From assembly GCF_019880585.1 (NCBI RefSeq), contig NZ_JAINVV010000007.1, positions 124,001 through 188,000 of the forward strand: DNA of 64,000 bases. Direction: 5' to 3'. This document shows positions 40,117 through 48,440 of this stretch, in pieces (within the stretch, counting starts at the first letter, position 1; every line of letters begins with the position of its first letter). The notes below the pieces were generated by a model, which had not been told where the DNA came from, ran no database searches, and saw nothing but the letters and a program-made list of their open reading frames with translations. The stretch is from Sphingomonas colocasiae (lineage in GTDB: Bacteria > Pseudomonadota > Alphaproteobacteria > Sphingomonadales > Sphingomonadaceae). The translations under genes were made by a program, and so were the position numbers.

Positions 40117-42360
40117 TTAGAAGCTGTAGCCGAGCTGCACACCGAAGGTGCGCGGCTGCGCGATCAGTTCCTGATCGAACTGCACATTGTCGCCGGCCGT
40201 GGTCAGCACCGCGCGCTTGTCGGTCAGGTTGCGGCCGTAGAGCGAGACGTTCCACTTGTCCGCCGCCGACAGCGTGACCGCCGCGTTGACCAGCGTGAAC
40301 GCCTTGGGCGAGAACTGATTATATTGCGGGCGATAGTCCGAATAGGCGTATTTGCCGCGATGCTGCGCGTCGGCGCGGATCTCGATCTCCTTGTCGCCGC
40401 CGATTTCCCAGCGATACGATGCCGAACCGTTGAGCGTGAAGGTGGGCGTGTTGGTGAACTGGGTGCCCGCCGCCGGCGTGCCGTTCATCGCGGGCTGCGC
40501 CTTCAGCCACTTGGCCTTGAACACCGTGCCGCTCGCCGTCAGCTCCAGCCCGCGCACCGGGCGCGCCGTCAGGTCGACTTCCACGCCCTGCGAACGCGCG
40601 CAGCGGCCTTCGCAGTTCAGGATGCCCTCGAACGAGCCGTTGAAGAACTCGCCCGCGATCTGCGTGTCGTACCAGTCGATCTGATAGACGGCGATATTGG
40701 CCTGGAGAGCGTGGTCGAGCCAGTCGGTCTTGGCGCCCAGCTCGAAATTCCACGTATAGTCCGGACCGTAGGAAGCCGGCAGTTCGGGAATGACGCGGAC
40801 GATCGTGCCGCCGGCGCGATAGCCCTGCGAGGCGGAGGCGTAGAGCATCACATTGTCGCTCGGCTTGAAATCGGCTTCGAACCGATAGATCACCTTGCTT
40901 TCCTTGCTCTTCACATCGTCCGGCGCGCCGGCCGTGCCGAGCCGCAGGAAGGGCACGATCGAGCGGGCGATGTCACGCCGCTTGTTCTGGAAGACGCGGG
41001 CGCCCGCCAGCAGCGAGAACTGGTCCGAAACCTTGAACGTCACCTCGCCGAAGGCCGCGAGCTGCTTGAGCTGGAAATCGGCCGCGCGGGCATACCAGAG
41101 CGGACGGCTGTAGAGCACGTCGCCGGTCGCCTGGTCGAGATCGATGAAGCTGTTCGCGATCGAGACCGAGCGGTCCTGATAGATGCCGCCGACCACGAAG
41201 TTGAGCGGGCCGTCGAAGTCCGAAGCCAGACGCAGCTCCGAATTCCACATCTCCAGATCCTGTTCGGAGCGGAAGGTGATCGCCTGGGGCAGCGTGATGT
41301 TGGGGAAGGCGCCGATCGACTGCAGGAAGCCGAAGAAATAGGGCAGGCCCTGCTCGTCGGTGAAGCTGACGTTGCGGCGCTTCTGATAGGACTGGTTGAA
41401 GTTGAGCGTCAGATTGTCGAAGCGATGCTCGAAGTTGAGGCTCGCCAGGATCGAACGGTCGTCATAGGTTTCCAGCGTCTGCGCGTTGGTCGCATATTTG
41501 CCCGCGCCCGGCAGCGTCACGCCGCCGATCACCGACGAACGCGGCCGCGTATAGGCCGGGCCGTTCGACTTGAGATCCTGCACATAGAGCTGCGTCGTCA
41601 CCGACGTGTTCTCGCCCAGCTCGAACAGCGTGTTCCAGCGGAAGCCCCAGCTGTCGGCGTCGTTGAAGTCCTTGATGCCGTAACGCGTCTGATCGACGAA
41701 GCCGGGCGTGTGCACGCCATAGCCGACGAAGCGCATGGCGACATGATCGCCCAGCGGCACGTTGACCATGCCCTTCACCGAATAGCCCTCGCCGCCGTGC
41801 GAGACCGTCGAACCGTCCAGGTCGACGCGGCCCTCGAAGGTGCCGAGCTTCGCCGGGTTGGAGAGGATACGCACGACGCCCGCGAGCGCCGACGAACCGT
41901 AGAGCGTGCTCTGCGGGCCGCGCAGCACCTCGACGCGCTGCGCGTCGTAGACGAGGAAATCGGTCTGGCGGCCGCCCGCAAGCGCGGCGCTCTCGCCCAT
42001 GCCGGCGGTCGGCATGTTGTCGTAATACAGGCCGACGGTCGATTCACCCGCGCCGACAAGGCCGCGGATCATCAGCGTGTTCTGGCCCGGGCCGGCATTG
42101 ACCACGTTCAGGCCGGCGACGTTGCGCGTGATTTCCTGCACGTCGGTCACCTGGCGGGCGGCCAGCGCCTCGCTCGAGATGACGCCGATGCTGGTCGGCG
42201 TATCCTGCAGGCGCTGTTCGCGCTTGTTCGCCGTCACGATGATGTCGGTATAGTCGCTTTCGGCTTCGTCCGCTGCGGCCGTCTGGGAGAATGCGGGCAC
42301 GGACACCATCGCAATCGCCAAAGCCGCGCACGACGCGCTGAACTTCGTTATTCTGGACAC
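40117..42360 (-). CDS. TonB-dependent outer-membrane receptor
   Basis: A 747-residue receptor. Signal peptide MSRITKFSASCAALAIAMVS (cleavage near AFSQ). A TonB-box-like DIIVTANKREQRLQDTPTSI follows, then a plug domain (about 50-160: RNVAGLNVVNAGPGQNTLMI; VEVLRGPQSTLYGSSALAG) and a 22-strand barrel ending with the aromatic terminus FGVQLGYSF. Such receptors take up bulky compounds at the expense of the proton motive force; in sphingomonads they are linked to aromatic uptake as well as iron. Position beside the Rieske/dioxygenase operon and a motif like that of the hpa promoters suggests an aromatic substrate. This is inference. Confidence 0.92.
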   Translation of the reverse strand: MSRITKFSASCAALAIAMVSVPAFSQTAAADEAESDYTDIIVTANKREQRLQDTPTSIGVISSEALAARQVTDVQEITRNVAGLNVVNAGPGQNTLMIRGLVGAGESTVGLYYDNMPTAGMGESAALAGGRQTDFLVYDAQRVEVLRGPQSTLYGSSALAGVVRILSNPAKLGTFEGRVDLDGSTVSHGGEGYSVKGMVNVPLGDHVAMRFVGYGVHTPGFVDQTRYGIKDFNDADSWGFRWNTLFELGENTSVTTQLYVQDLKSNGPAYTRPRSSVIGGVTLPGAGKYATNAQTLETYDDRSILASLNFEHRFDNLTLNFNQSYQKRRNVSFTDEQGLPYFFGFLQSIGAFPNITLPQAITFRSEQDLEMWNSELRLASDFDGPLNFVVGGIYQDRSVSIANSFIDLDQATGDVLYSRPLWYARAADFQLKQLAAFGEVTFKVSDQFSLLAGARVFQNKRRDIARSIVPFLRLGTAGAPDDVKSKESKVIYRFEADFKPSDNVMLYASASQGYRAGGTIVRVIPELPASYGPDYTWNFELGAKTDWLDHALQANIAVYQIDWYDTQIAGEFFNGSFEGILNCEGRCARSQGVEVDLTARPVRGLELTASGTVFKAKWLKAQPAMNGTPAAGTQFTNTPTFTLNGSASYRWEIGGDKEIEIRADAQHRGKYAYSDYRPQYNQFSPKAFTLVNAAVTLSAADKWNVSLYGRNLTDKRAVLTTAGDNVQFDQELIAQPRTFGVQLGYSF

Positions 42361-42417
42361 TCAACCCTCCCAATCTGGACTTTGCCACTACCGCCGGAAT
42401 CTGCTCCCCAGCTGATA

Positions 42418-42434
42418 GTGAACATGTTATATAA
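42418..42434. promoter_or_regulatory. Variant of the TTAACACG motif upstream of the TonB receptor
   Basis: TGAACATGTTATATAAA aligns with TTAACACGTTATCTATA at 14568 at 13 of 17 positions. It lies about 60 bases upstream of the receptor start codon. It could be recognised by the same regulator or could be a chance AT-rich promoter match. Confidence 0.4.
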
Positions 42435-42694
42435 ATTTGCCGCGATCGCAAGCCCGTTTAACGAAACTGTCACGCCAGGCGTGACAATGGAACGAAATGT
42501 GTGACCATTCAGACACATTCCGGTCCGTTTCAAGGGGTGACGGCGCAAGATTCCCGAAAGGCCGGCGTGCAGGCCCACGCGCCCCGATTCGCGGATCGAA
42601 TCGCGCGTCGGGATGAATCGCCAGGCAATGCCGGCGCAGACCGACGCCGGATCGAGGCGCGGCGCCCTTCTCCACGCCCGTCATCCCCGCGCAC

Positions 42695-43058
42695 GCGCAC
42701 AGCTGTCCGGGATTTCGCTCGAAGCTTGAGGCGGGAAGAATTCTCCTCCCTATCGAAGATGGGGAGGGGGACCACGGCGCGAAGCGGCGTGGTGGAGGGG
42801 AAGGACCACGCCTCCGTTTCGCGCTGCCTTCGAACCGGATTCTCTCAGGATTTCTGGCAGCTACGGCGCTGGATGATCCATCGCATTTCCCCTCCACCAC
42901 CACGGCATAAGCCGTGGTGGTCCCCCTCCCCATCTTCGATAGGGAGGAGAGGTGCACTGCGACCGCAAACCATGTCTCGTCACCGGCATTGTCGGCACAT
43001 TCCGCCGAATTGCTAGGTTTGCGTAAACCTCCCGCAAAAATCCCGGACAACAGTGCGC
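42695..43058. mobile_element. MITE-like element inserted into a family A repeat
   Basis: Ends are GCGCACAGCTGTCCGGGATT (left) and, as reverse complement of the right end, GCGCACTGTTGTCCGGGATT, two mismatches in 20. No transposase is encoded. Without the inner repeat the element would be about 155 bp. On either side are the two halves of a family A repeat, so the insertion point is visible. The exact target duplication is uncertain because the flanks are themselves palindromic. Confidence 0.65.
42742..42950. repeat. Family C palindromic element
   Basis: Terminal inverted repeats of more than 30 bp: TCTCCTCCCTATCGAAGATG... and ...CATCTTCGATAGGGAGGAGA. Inner arms also match (GTGGTGGAGGGGAA versus TTCCCCTCCACCAC). 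It carries no coding capacity. It sits inside the element at 42695-43058. Confidence 0.85.
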
Positions 43059-43134
43059 ACACGCGGGGATCCAGCTTTTCCGGGAAGCGTCAGGGAAAAA
43101 GAAGAAGCTGGACCCCCGCATGCGCGGGGATGAC
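43059..43134. repeat. Right part of the interrupted family A repeat
   Basis: ACACGCGGGGATCCAGCTTT continues with the GTCAGGGAAAAAGAAGAAGC loop and the right arm GCATGCGCGGGGATGACA. The matching left arm GTCATCCCCGCG is at 42680, about 370 bases away. Confidence 0.75.
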
Positions 43135-43255
43135 AGCGCGGGGGCCACCCCAAATCCCTGCAAAATTGCAGGTTCGGCATGCGAAGATTTGGACTTGAGT
43201 GCAATTTCACAAAGGTCCAGTAGGCCCGCGTCACCATAGGAGAGGTTCCCACGCC

Positions 43256-44752
43256 ATGCGTCAGGTCACCCACAAGCTCGCCAACCCGCTCGCGTCGGAC
43301 GGCGCACGGTTCGGCGACGTCTTCAATCCCAATACCGGCCAGATCCAGGCGCGCGTCGCGCTGGGCGATCAGGCCGTGCTCGAAGCCGCCGTCGCCGCCG
43401 CCAAAAAGGCGCAGCCGGGCTGGGCCGCCACCAATCCGCAGCGCCGCGCGCGCGTGATGTTCAATTTCAAGGCGCTCGTCGAAGCCAATATGGACGAGCT
43501 GGCCCATCTGCTCTCGTCCGAGCATGGCAAGGTGATCGCCGATTCCAAGGGCGACATCCAGCGCGGCCTGGAAGTGATCGAATTCTGCTGCGGCATCCCG
43601 CACGCGCTGAAGGGCGAATATACCCAGGGCGCCGGGCCGGGCATCGACGTCTATTCGATGCGCCAGCCGCTGGGCATCGGCGCGGGCATCACCCCCTTCA
43701 ACTTCCCCGCGATGATCCCGCTGTGGATGTCCGGCGTCGCGCTGGCCGTCGGCAACGCCTTCATCATCAAGCCGTCCGAGCGCGACCCCTCCGTGCCCGT
43801 CCGCCTGGCCGAGCTGTTCCTTGAAGCCGGCCTGCCCGAAGGCGTGCTGCAGGTCGTGCATGGCGACAAGGAAATGGTCGACGCGATCCTCGACCATCCC
43901 GATATCGCGGCGGTCAGCTTCGTCGGTTCGTCCGACATCGCCCATTATGTCTACAAGCGCGGCGTGGCCGCCGGAAAGCGCGTCCAGGCGATGGGCGGCG
44001 CCAAGAACCACGGCATCGTCATGCCCGACGCCGATCTCGACCAGGTGGTGAACGACCTGTCGGGCGCGGCCTTCGGTTCGGCGGGCGAGCGCTGCATGGC
44101 GCTGCCGGTGGTGGTGCCGGTGGGCGAGAAGACCGCGATCGCACTGCGCGAGAAGATGGTGCCCGCGATGGAGGCGCTGCGCGTCGGCGTCTCGACCGAT
44201 GCGGAGGCGCATTACGGCCCGGTGGTGAACGCGGCGCACAAGCAACGCGTGGAGAACTGGATCCAGACCGGCGTGGACGAGGGCGCGGAACTGGTCGTCG
44301 ACGGCCGCGGCTTCACCTTGCAGGGCCACGAGCAGGGCTTCTTCATCGGCCCCAGCCTGTTCGACCATGTCAAGCCGACCATGCAGAGCTACCAGGAAGA
44401 AATCTTCGGCCCCGTGCTCCAGATCGTGCGCGCCAATGATTTCGAGGAGGCGCTCGCCCTCCCCTCGCAGCACCAATATGGCAACGGCGTCGCCATCTTC
44501 ACGCGCAACGGCCATGCCGCGCGCGAGTTCGCGCACCGCGTGAATGTCGGCATGGTCGGCATCAACGTGCCGATTCCCGTGCCCGTCGCCTATCACAGCT
44601 TCGGCGGCTGGAAGCGGTCCGCGTTCGGCGACATCAACCAGCACGGCATGGAAGGCGTCCGCTTCTGGACGAAGACCAAGACGATCACGCAGCGCTGGCC
44701 CGACGGTTCGCCCGACGGCAGCAACGCCTTCGTCATCCCGACCATGGGGTGA
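43256..44752 (+). CDS. mmsA: Methylmalonate-semialdehyde dehydrogenase (CoA-acylating)
   Basis: A 498-residue CoA-dependent aldehyde dehydrogenase. It converts methylmalonate semialdehyde to propionyl-CoA in valine degradation. Seen: GAGITPFNFPAMIPLWMSGV, VQAMGGAKNHGIVMPDAD, and the nucleophile Cys in GSAGERCMALPVVVPVGE, all typical of MmsA rather than ordinary aldehyde dehydrogenases. The C-terminal HSFGGWKRSAFGDINQHGME is also diagnostic. AGGAGAGG lies upstream of the ATG at 43256. It is the first gene of the valine cluster; a small gene overlaps its stop codon region. Confidence 0.96.
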   Translation: MRQVTHKLANPLASDGARFGDVFNPNTGQIQARVALGDQAVLEAAVAAAKKAQPGWAATNPQRRARVMFNFKALVEANMDELAHLLSSEHGKVIADSKGDIQRGLEVIEFCCGIPHALKGEYTQGAGPGIDVYSMRQPLGIGAGITPFNFPAMIPLWMSGVALAVGNAFIIKPSERDPSVPVRLAELFLEAGLPEGVLQVVHGDKEMVDAILDHPDIAAVSFVGSSDIAHYVYKRGVAAGKRVQAMGGAKNHGIVMPDADLDQVVNDLSGAAFGSAGERCMALPVVVPVGEKTAIALREKMVPAMEALRVGVSTDAEAHYGPVVNAAHKQRVENWIQTGVDEGAELVVDGRGFTLQGHEQGFFIGPSLFDHVKPTMQSYQEEIFGPVLQIVRANDFEEALALPSQHQYGNGVAIFTRNGHAAREFAHRVNVGMVGINVPIPVPVAYHSFGGWKRSAFGDINQHGMEGVRFWTKTKTITQRWPDGSPDGSNAFVIPTMG

Positions 44753-44769
44753 CATTGGACAGGGCGGAC

Positions 44770-45162
44770 ATGACGGGTTTCTGGACGGGGCGTTACTGGT
44801 ACGACGCCCCGTCGGAGCCCGTCGTTTCGTTCCTGGCCAATATCGACGATGCCGGCGGCGCGTTGAGCGGATCGATCAGCGAGCCGAACACGATCAGCCG
44901 GTCATCGCAGCGTCTCGAATCCTTTATACGCGGAACCCGCGACGGCTTCTCGGTCGCCTTCGCCAAGGTCTATGACGGTTCGGCCGATCTGGCGCACCGG
45001 GTCGATTATGCGGGCGAACTCGCGCATGACGGCCTGTCCGTATCGGGCCGGTGGATATTGGAGGGCTGGACGGGCGGTTTCGAGATGGCGCGCCAGTCCG
45101 TCGCCGAGATCGAAGACGAAGCGAAAGCCGAACAGGCCGCCGCGATCACGATGCAACCATAG
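44770..45162 (+). CDS. Uncharacterised protein between mmsA and the acyl-CoA dehydrogenase
   Basis: The 130-residue protein begins MTGFWTGRYWYDAPSEPVVS. Alternating hydrophobic and polar residues (VVSFLANIDDAGGALSGSIS; LSVSGRWILEGWTGGFEMAR) suggest a small beta barrel. There is no signal peptide or membrane segment, and the tail is helical and acidic. I do not recognise the family. It sits in an otherwise textbook valine operon, starting about 18 bases after mmsA and ending 13 bases before the dehydrogenase. A GTG at 44749 overlapping the mmsA stop codon is an alternative start. Confidence 0.7.
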   Translation: MTGFWTGRYWYDAPSEPVVSFLANIDDAGGALSGSISEPNTISRSSQRLESFIRGTRDGFSVAFAKVYDGSADLAHRVDYAGELAHDGLSVSGRWILEGWTGGFEMARQSVAEIEDEAKAEQAAAITMQP

Positions 45163-45175
45163 GTAAGCCGAAGCC

Positions 45176-46321
45176 ATGACCACCCAGTTCGACCTGAGCG
45201 ACGACCAGCGCGAGATCCAGGATCTGGCGCGCAAGTTCACCGCCGACGCGATCACGCCCCATGCGGCGGAATGGGACGAGAAGCACATCTTCCCGCGCGA
45301 CACGATCAAGGCGGCGGCCGATCTCGGCTTCGGCGCGATCTATGTGTCCGAGGAGATGGGCGGCATCGGCCTTGGCCGGCTGGAAGCCGCGCTGATCATG
45401 GAGGCGATGGCCTATGGCTGCCCGTCCACCAGCGCCTTCATCTCGATCCACAACATGGCGGCCTGGATGATCGACCGGTTCGGCAGCCAGACGGTGAAGA
45501 GCAAATATCTGCCCGATCTGGTCACCATGGACCGGATCGCGTCCTATTGCCTGACCGAGCCGGGCTCCGGATCGGACGCGGCCGCGCTCAAGACCAAGGC
45601 GGTGCGCGACGGCGATCATTATGTCGTCACCGGATCCAAGGCGTTCATTTCCGGCGGCGGCGAGAACGAGGTCTATGTCACCATGGTCCGCACCGGCGAG
45701 GACGGCCCCAAGGGCATTTCGTGCCTGGTGATCGAAAAGGACATGGACGGCGTCAGCTTCGGCGCCAACGAGAAGAAGCTGGGCTGGCATTCGCAGCCGA
45801 CCGCGCAGGTGAATTTCGACGGCGTGCGCGTGCCGGTGGAAAATCGCGTCGGCGGCGAGGGCGAAGGCTTCCGCATCGCGATGATGGGGCTCGACGGCGG
45901 CCGGCTCAACATCGGCGCCTGCTCGCTGGGCGGCGCGCAGCGCTGCCTGGACGAGAGCGTCAACTACACCAAGGAACGCAAGCAGTTCGGCCAGCCGATC
46001 GCCGAGTTCCAGAACACCCAGTTCATGCTGGCGGACATGGCGACCGAGCTGGAGGCGGCGCGCGCGCTGCTCTACACCGCCGCCGCCAAGGTGACGGCGG
46101 GCGCGCCGGACAAGACGCGCTTCGCCGCGATGGCGAAGCGTTTCGCCACCGACACCGGATCGAAAGTGGTCAATGATGCGCTCCAGCTTCATGGCGGCTA
46201 TGGCTATCTGCAGGATTATCCGATCGAGCGCTTCTGGCGCGATCTGCGCGTGCATTCGATCCTGGAAGGCACCAACCAGATCATGCGGATGATCGTCGGG
46301 CGCGACCTGACCCGCCAGTAA
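45176..46321 (+). CDS. Acyl-CoA dehydrogenase (probably isobutyryl-CoA dehydrogenase)
   Basis: The 381-residue flavoprotein has the full acyl-CoA dehydrogenase layout. The FAD/substrate segment is YCLTEPGSGSDAAALKTKAV. Also present are VTGSKAFISGGGENEVYVTM and the C-terminal VHSILEGTNQIMRMIVGRDL, in which Glu is the catalytic base. Between mmsA and mmsB, with 3-hydroxyisobutyryl-CoA hydrolase-like and hydratase genes, it most likely oxidises isobutyryl-CoA to methacrylyl-CoA. Its stop codon lies within a 17-bp direct duplication (46314-46347). Electrons would pass to ETF, not encoded here. Confidence 0.92.
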   Translation: MTTQFDLSDDQREIQDLARKFTADAITPHAAEWDEKHIFPRDTIKAAADLGFGAIYVSEEMGGIGLGRLEAALIMEAMAYGCPSTSAFISIHNMAAWMIDRFGSQTVKSKYLPDLVTMDRIASYCLTEPGSGSDAAALKTKAVRDGDHYVVTGSKAFISGGGENEVYVTMVRTGEDGPKGISCLVIEKDMDGVSFGANEKKLGWHSQPTAQVNFDGVRVPVENRVGGEGEGFRIAMMGLDGGRLNIGACSLGGAQRCLDESVNYTKERKQFGQPIAEFQNTQFMLADMATELEAARALLYTAAAKVTAGAPDKTRFAAMAKRFATDTGSKVVNDALQLHGGYGYLQDYPIERFWRDLRVHSILEGTNQIMRMIVGRDLTRQ

Positions 46322-46347
46322 CCCGTTCCCGCCAGTAACCCGTTCCA
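46314..46347. repeat. 17-bp tandem duplication across the acyl-CoA dehydrogenase stop codon
   Basis: CGCCAGTAACCCGTTCC occurs twice in immediate succession. The first copy contains the stop codon TAA; the second copy repeats the same text just downstream. It is probably a recent slippage duplication and does not alter the protein. Confidence 0.9.
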
Positions 46348-46364
46348 GCTTGAGGATCACTTTC

Positions 46365-47408
46365 ATGACCAGCGAACTCATCATCGGCAACGCGGGCAAG
46401 GCCGGGCGCATATCGCTCAACCGGCCCAAGGCGATCCATGCGCTCACCACCGCGATGTGCACGGGCATCCTGGAAACGCTGGAGGCGTGGCGCGGCGACG
46501 CGGAGGTCGAGATCGTGATGTTCGACCATGCCGAGGGCCGGGGCTTCTGCGCGGGCGGCGACATCCGCATGCTCGCGGAATCGGGCGCGAAGGACGGCGC
46601 GGAGGCGCGCCACTTCTTCCACACCGAATATCGCATGAACCACCGGCTGTTCACCTATGCCAAGCCGACGGTCGCCTTCATGGACGGCATCACCATGGGC
46701 GGCGGCGTCGGCATCGCCATGCCGTGCCGTTATCGTATCGCGACCGAGAATACGCGCTTCGCCATGCCGGAAACGGGCATCGGCCTGTTCCCCGATGTCG
46801 GCGGCGGCTGGCATCTCTCGCGCCTGCCCGGCCGCACCGGCCAGTTCCTGGCGCTGACCGGCGCGCGGCTCGACGGCGCGGAATGCCTCGCCCTGGGCAT
46901 CGCCACCCATTATCTGCCCGCCGAGGCGCTGGAGGAGGCCAAGGCGCGCATCGCCGCCGATCCCCAGCGGATCGACGGCATATTGGGCCAGCTCGCCGTC
47001 GCGCCGCCGCCCGCGCGGATCGAGGACAGCCGCGCCCAGATCGACCGGCTGTTCGCGTCGGACCGGCTGGAGGACATCTATGCCGCGCTCGAAGCCGATG
47101 ACGGCGAATGGGCGGCGAAGGAACTGGCGACGCTCAAGACCAAGTCGCCCCAGACGATGAAGGTCTCCCTCCGCCTGCTGCGCGAAGGCGCCGGCATGCA
47201 GGATTTCGCCGACGAGATGCGCCAGGAATATGCGGTGGGCTGCCATGTCGTGCAGCGCCACGATTTCCTGGAAGGCGTGCGCGCCGTCATCATCGACAAG
47301 GACAATGCGCCGAAATGGAACCCGGACACGCCGGAGGGCGTGACCGACCATATGCTCGACACGATCTTCGCGCCCCTGCCCGCCGACGAGGCATGGACGC
47401 CCGCATAA
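46365..47408 (+). CDS. 3-hydroxyisobutyryl-CoA hydrolase-like enoyl-CoA hydratase family protein
   Basis: A 347-residue crotonase-fold protein, longer than simple hydratases and like HIBYL-CoA hydrolase. The oxyanion-hole region is GRGFCAGGDIRMLAES; AFMDGITMGGGVGIAMPCRY and AMPETGIGLFPDVGGGWHL provide the catalytic Glu/Asp segment. The C-terminal domain includes LKTKSPQTMKVSLRLL, typical of HIBYL-CoA hydrolases. It would release free 3-hydroxyisobutyrate for MmsB. I prefer the ATG at 46365 (TSELIIGNAGKAGRISLNR) with GAGG 9 bases upstream. Confidence 0.9.
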   Translation: MTSELIIGNAGKAGRISLNRPKAIHALTTAMCTGILETLEAWRGDAEVEIVMFDHAEGRGFCAGGDIRMLAESGAKDGAEARHFFHTEYRMNHRLFTYAKPTVAFMDGITMGGGVGIAMPCRYRIATENTRFAMPETGIGLFPDVGGGWHLSRLPGRTGQFLALTGARLDGAECLALGIATHYLPAEALEEAKARIAADPQRIDGILGQLAVAPPPARIEDSRAQIDRLFASDRLEDIYAALEADDGEWAAKELATLKTKSPQTMKVSLRLLREGAGMQDFADEMRQEYAVGCHVVQRHDFLEGVRAVIIDKDNAPKWNPDTPEGVTDHMLDTIFAPLPADEAWTPA

Positions 47409-47428
47409 GGTTCCAAACATGGTTCAAT

Positions 47429-47507
47429 GTCGCTCCAGCGAAAGCTGGAGCCCATGCGATGGCAGTGACATCGACATCGTATGGATCCCGGCTTTCGCTG
47501 GGATGAC
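47429..47507. repeat. Family D palindromic repeat
   Basis: The arms GTCGCTCCAGCGAAAGCTGG and CCGGCTTTCGCTGGGATGAC, with inner GCCCATGCGATG / CATCGTATGGAT, pair imperfectly across a short loop. It lies between the two crotonase-fold genes, 20 bases after the first stop codon. Confidence 0.75.
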
Positions 47508-47536
47508 GGAAGAAAAGGAAGAGAAGGAAAGCTAGA

Positions 47537-48313
47537 ATGGCGAACTACGAAACCCTGCTCGTCGAAACGCGCGGCCCGGTGACGCTGATCACGCTCAACC
47601 GGCCCCAGGCGCTCAACGCGCTCAACAGCCAGGTGCTGGCCGATCTGATCGCCGCGCTGGAGGCGTTCGACGCCGATGCGAGCCAGGGCTGCGCGGTGCT
47701 GACCGGCAGCGAAAAGGCGTTCGCGGCGGGCGCGGACATCAAGGAGATGTCGGGCCAGGGCTTCGCCGACATGTACGGCAGCAATTTCTTCGCGGGCTAT
47801 GATCGCGTCACCGCGACGCGCAAGCCCGTGATCGCGGCGGTGGCCGGCTATGCGCTGGGCGGCGGCTGCGAACTGGCGATGATGTGCGACTTCATCCTGG
47901 CGGGCGACAATGCCAAGTTCGGCCAGCCGGAGATCAAGCTGGGCGTCACCCCCGGCATGGGCGGATCGCAGCGCCTGCCGCGCGCGGTGGGCAAGGCCAA
48001 GGCGATGGAGATGTGCCTGACCGGGCGGATGATGGGCGCCGAGGAAGCCGAGCGTTCGGGCCTGGTCGCGCGGATCGTGCCGGTGGCCGAGCTGGTCGAG
48101 GACGCGGTGAAGACCGCGACGACGATCGCCGAGATGGCGCCGCTGGCGGTGAAGGCCAACAAGGAGATGGTCAACGCCGCGTTCGAGACGACGCTGGTGC
48201 AGGGCGTGCAGTTCGAGCGCCGCCTGTTCCACGGCCTGTTCGGCACCGAGGACCAGAAGGAAGGCATGGCGGCGTTCGTCGAGAAGCGCCCCGGCAAGTG
48301 GACCGGCAAGTAA
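47537..48313 (+). CDS. Enoyl-CoA hydratase
   Basis: A 258-residue crotonase. The oxyanion-hole [10 protein letters not shown] and the two catalytic glutamates in [14 protein letters not shown] and [20 protein letters not shown] are intact, so a standard hydratase is expected. The length is typical. In this cluster it most likely hydrates methacrylyl-CoA to 3-hydroxyisobutyryl-CoA, though a general fatty-acid role is possible. The ATG at 47537 is preceded by GAAGAGAAGGAAAG. Confidence 0.93.
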   Translation: MANYETLLVETRGPVTLITLNRPQALNALNSQVLADLIAALEAFDADASQGCAVLTGSEKAFAAGADIKEMSGQGFADMYGSNFFAGYDRVTATRKPVIAAVAGYALGGGCELAMMCDFILAGDNAKFGQPEIKLGVTPGMGGSQRLPRAVGKAKAMEMCLTGRMMGAEEAERSGLVARIVPVAELVEDAVKTATTIAEMAPLAVKANKEMVNAAFETTLVQGVQFERRLFHGLFGTEDQKEGMAAFVEKRPGKWTGK

Positions 48314-48316
48314 TAG

Positions 48317-48412
48317 CGGGATGCGCTGAGTTCGACTCGGCGCATCCCGGTCAAGCCCGCGCGGCGTTTGAGCATTCCAGGGTGCGGATGCGTCAGCATC
48401 CCTGCACCCTGG
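48317..48412. other. Two consecutive hairpins between the hydratase gene and mmsB
   Basis: The first, 48317-48349, has perfect arms CGGGATGCGC / GCGCATCCCG extended by TGAG/CTCG. The second, 48377-48412, is CCAGGGTGC-GGATGC-gtca-GCATCC-ct-GCACCCTGG. Neither has a T tract. They may tune mmsB expression or protect the upstream mRNA. Confidence 0.6.
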
Positions 48413-48440
48413 CATAGGTATCGGAACTGGAGAGATCATC

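Larger units (their letters stand above)
42361..43255. other. Long intergenic region with nested repeats
   Basis: These 895 bases have no gene. From left to right: receptor promoter area; half of a family A repeat (about 42680-42694); a terminal-inverted-repeat element (42695-43058) containing a second palindromic element (42742-42950); the other half of the family A repeat (43059-43134); and the mmsA leader with Shine-Dalgarno AGGAGAGG at 43238. Short open frames here run through repeats and are not genes. Confidence 0.7.
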
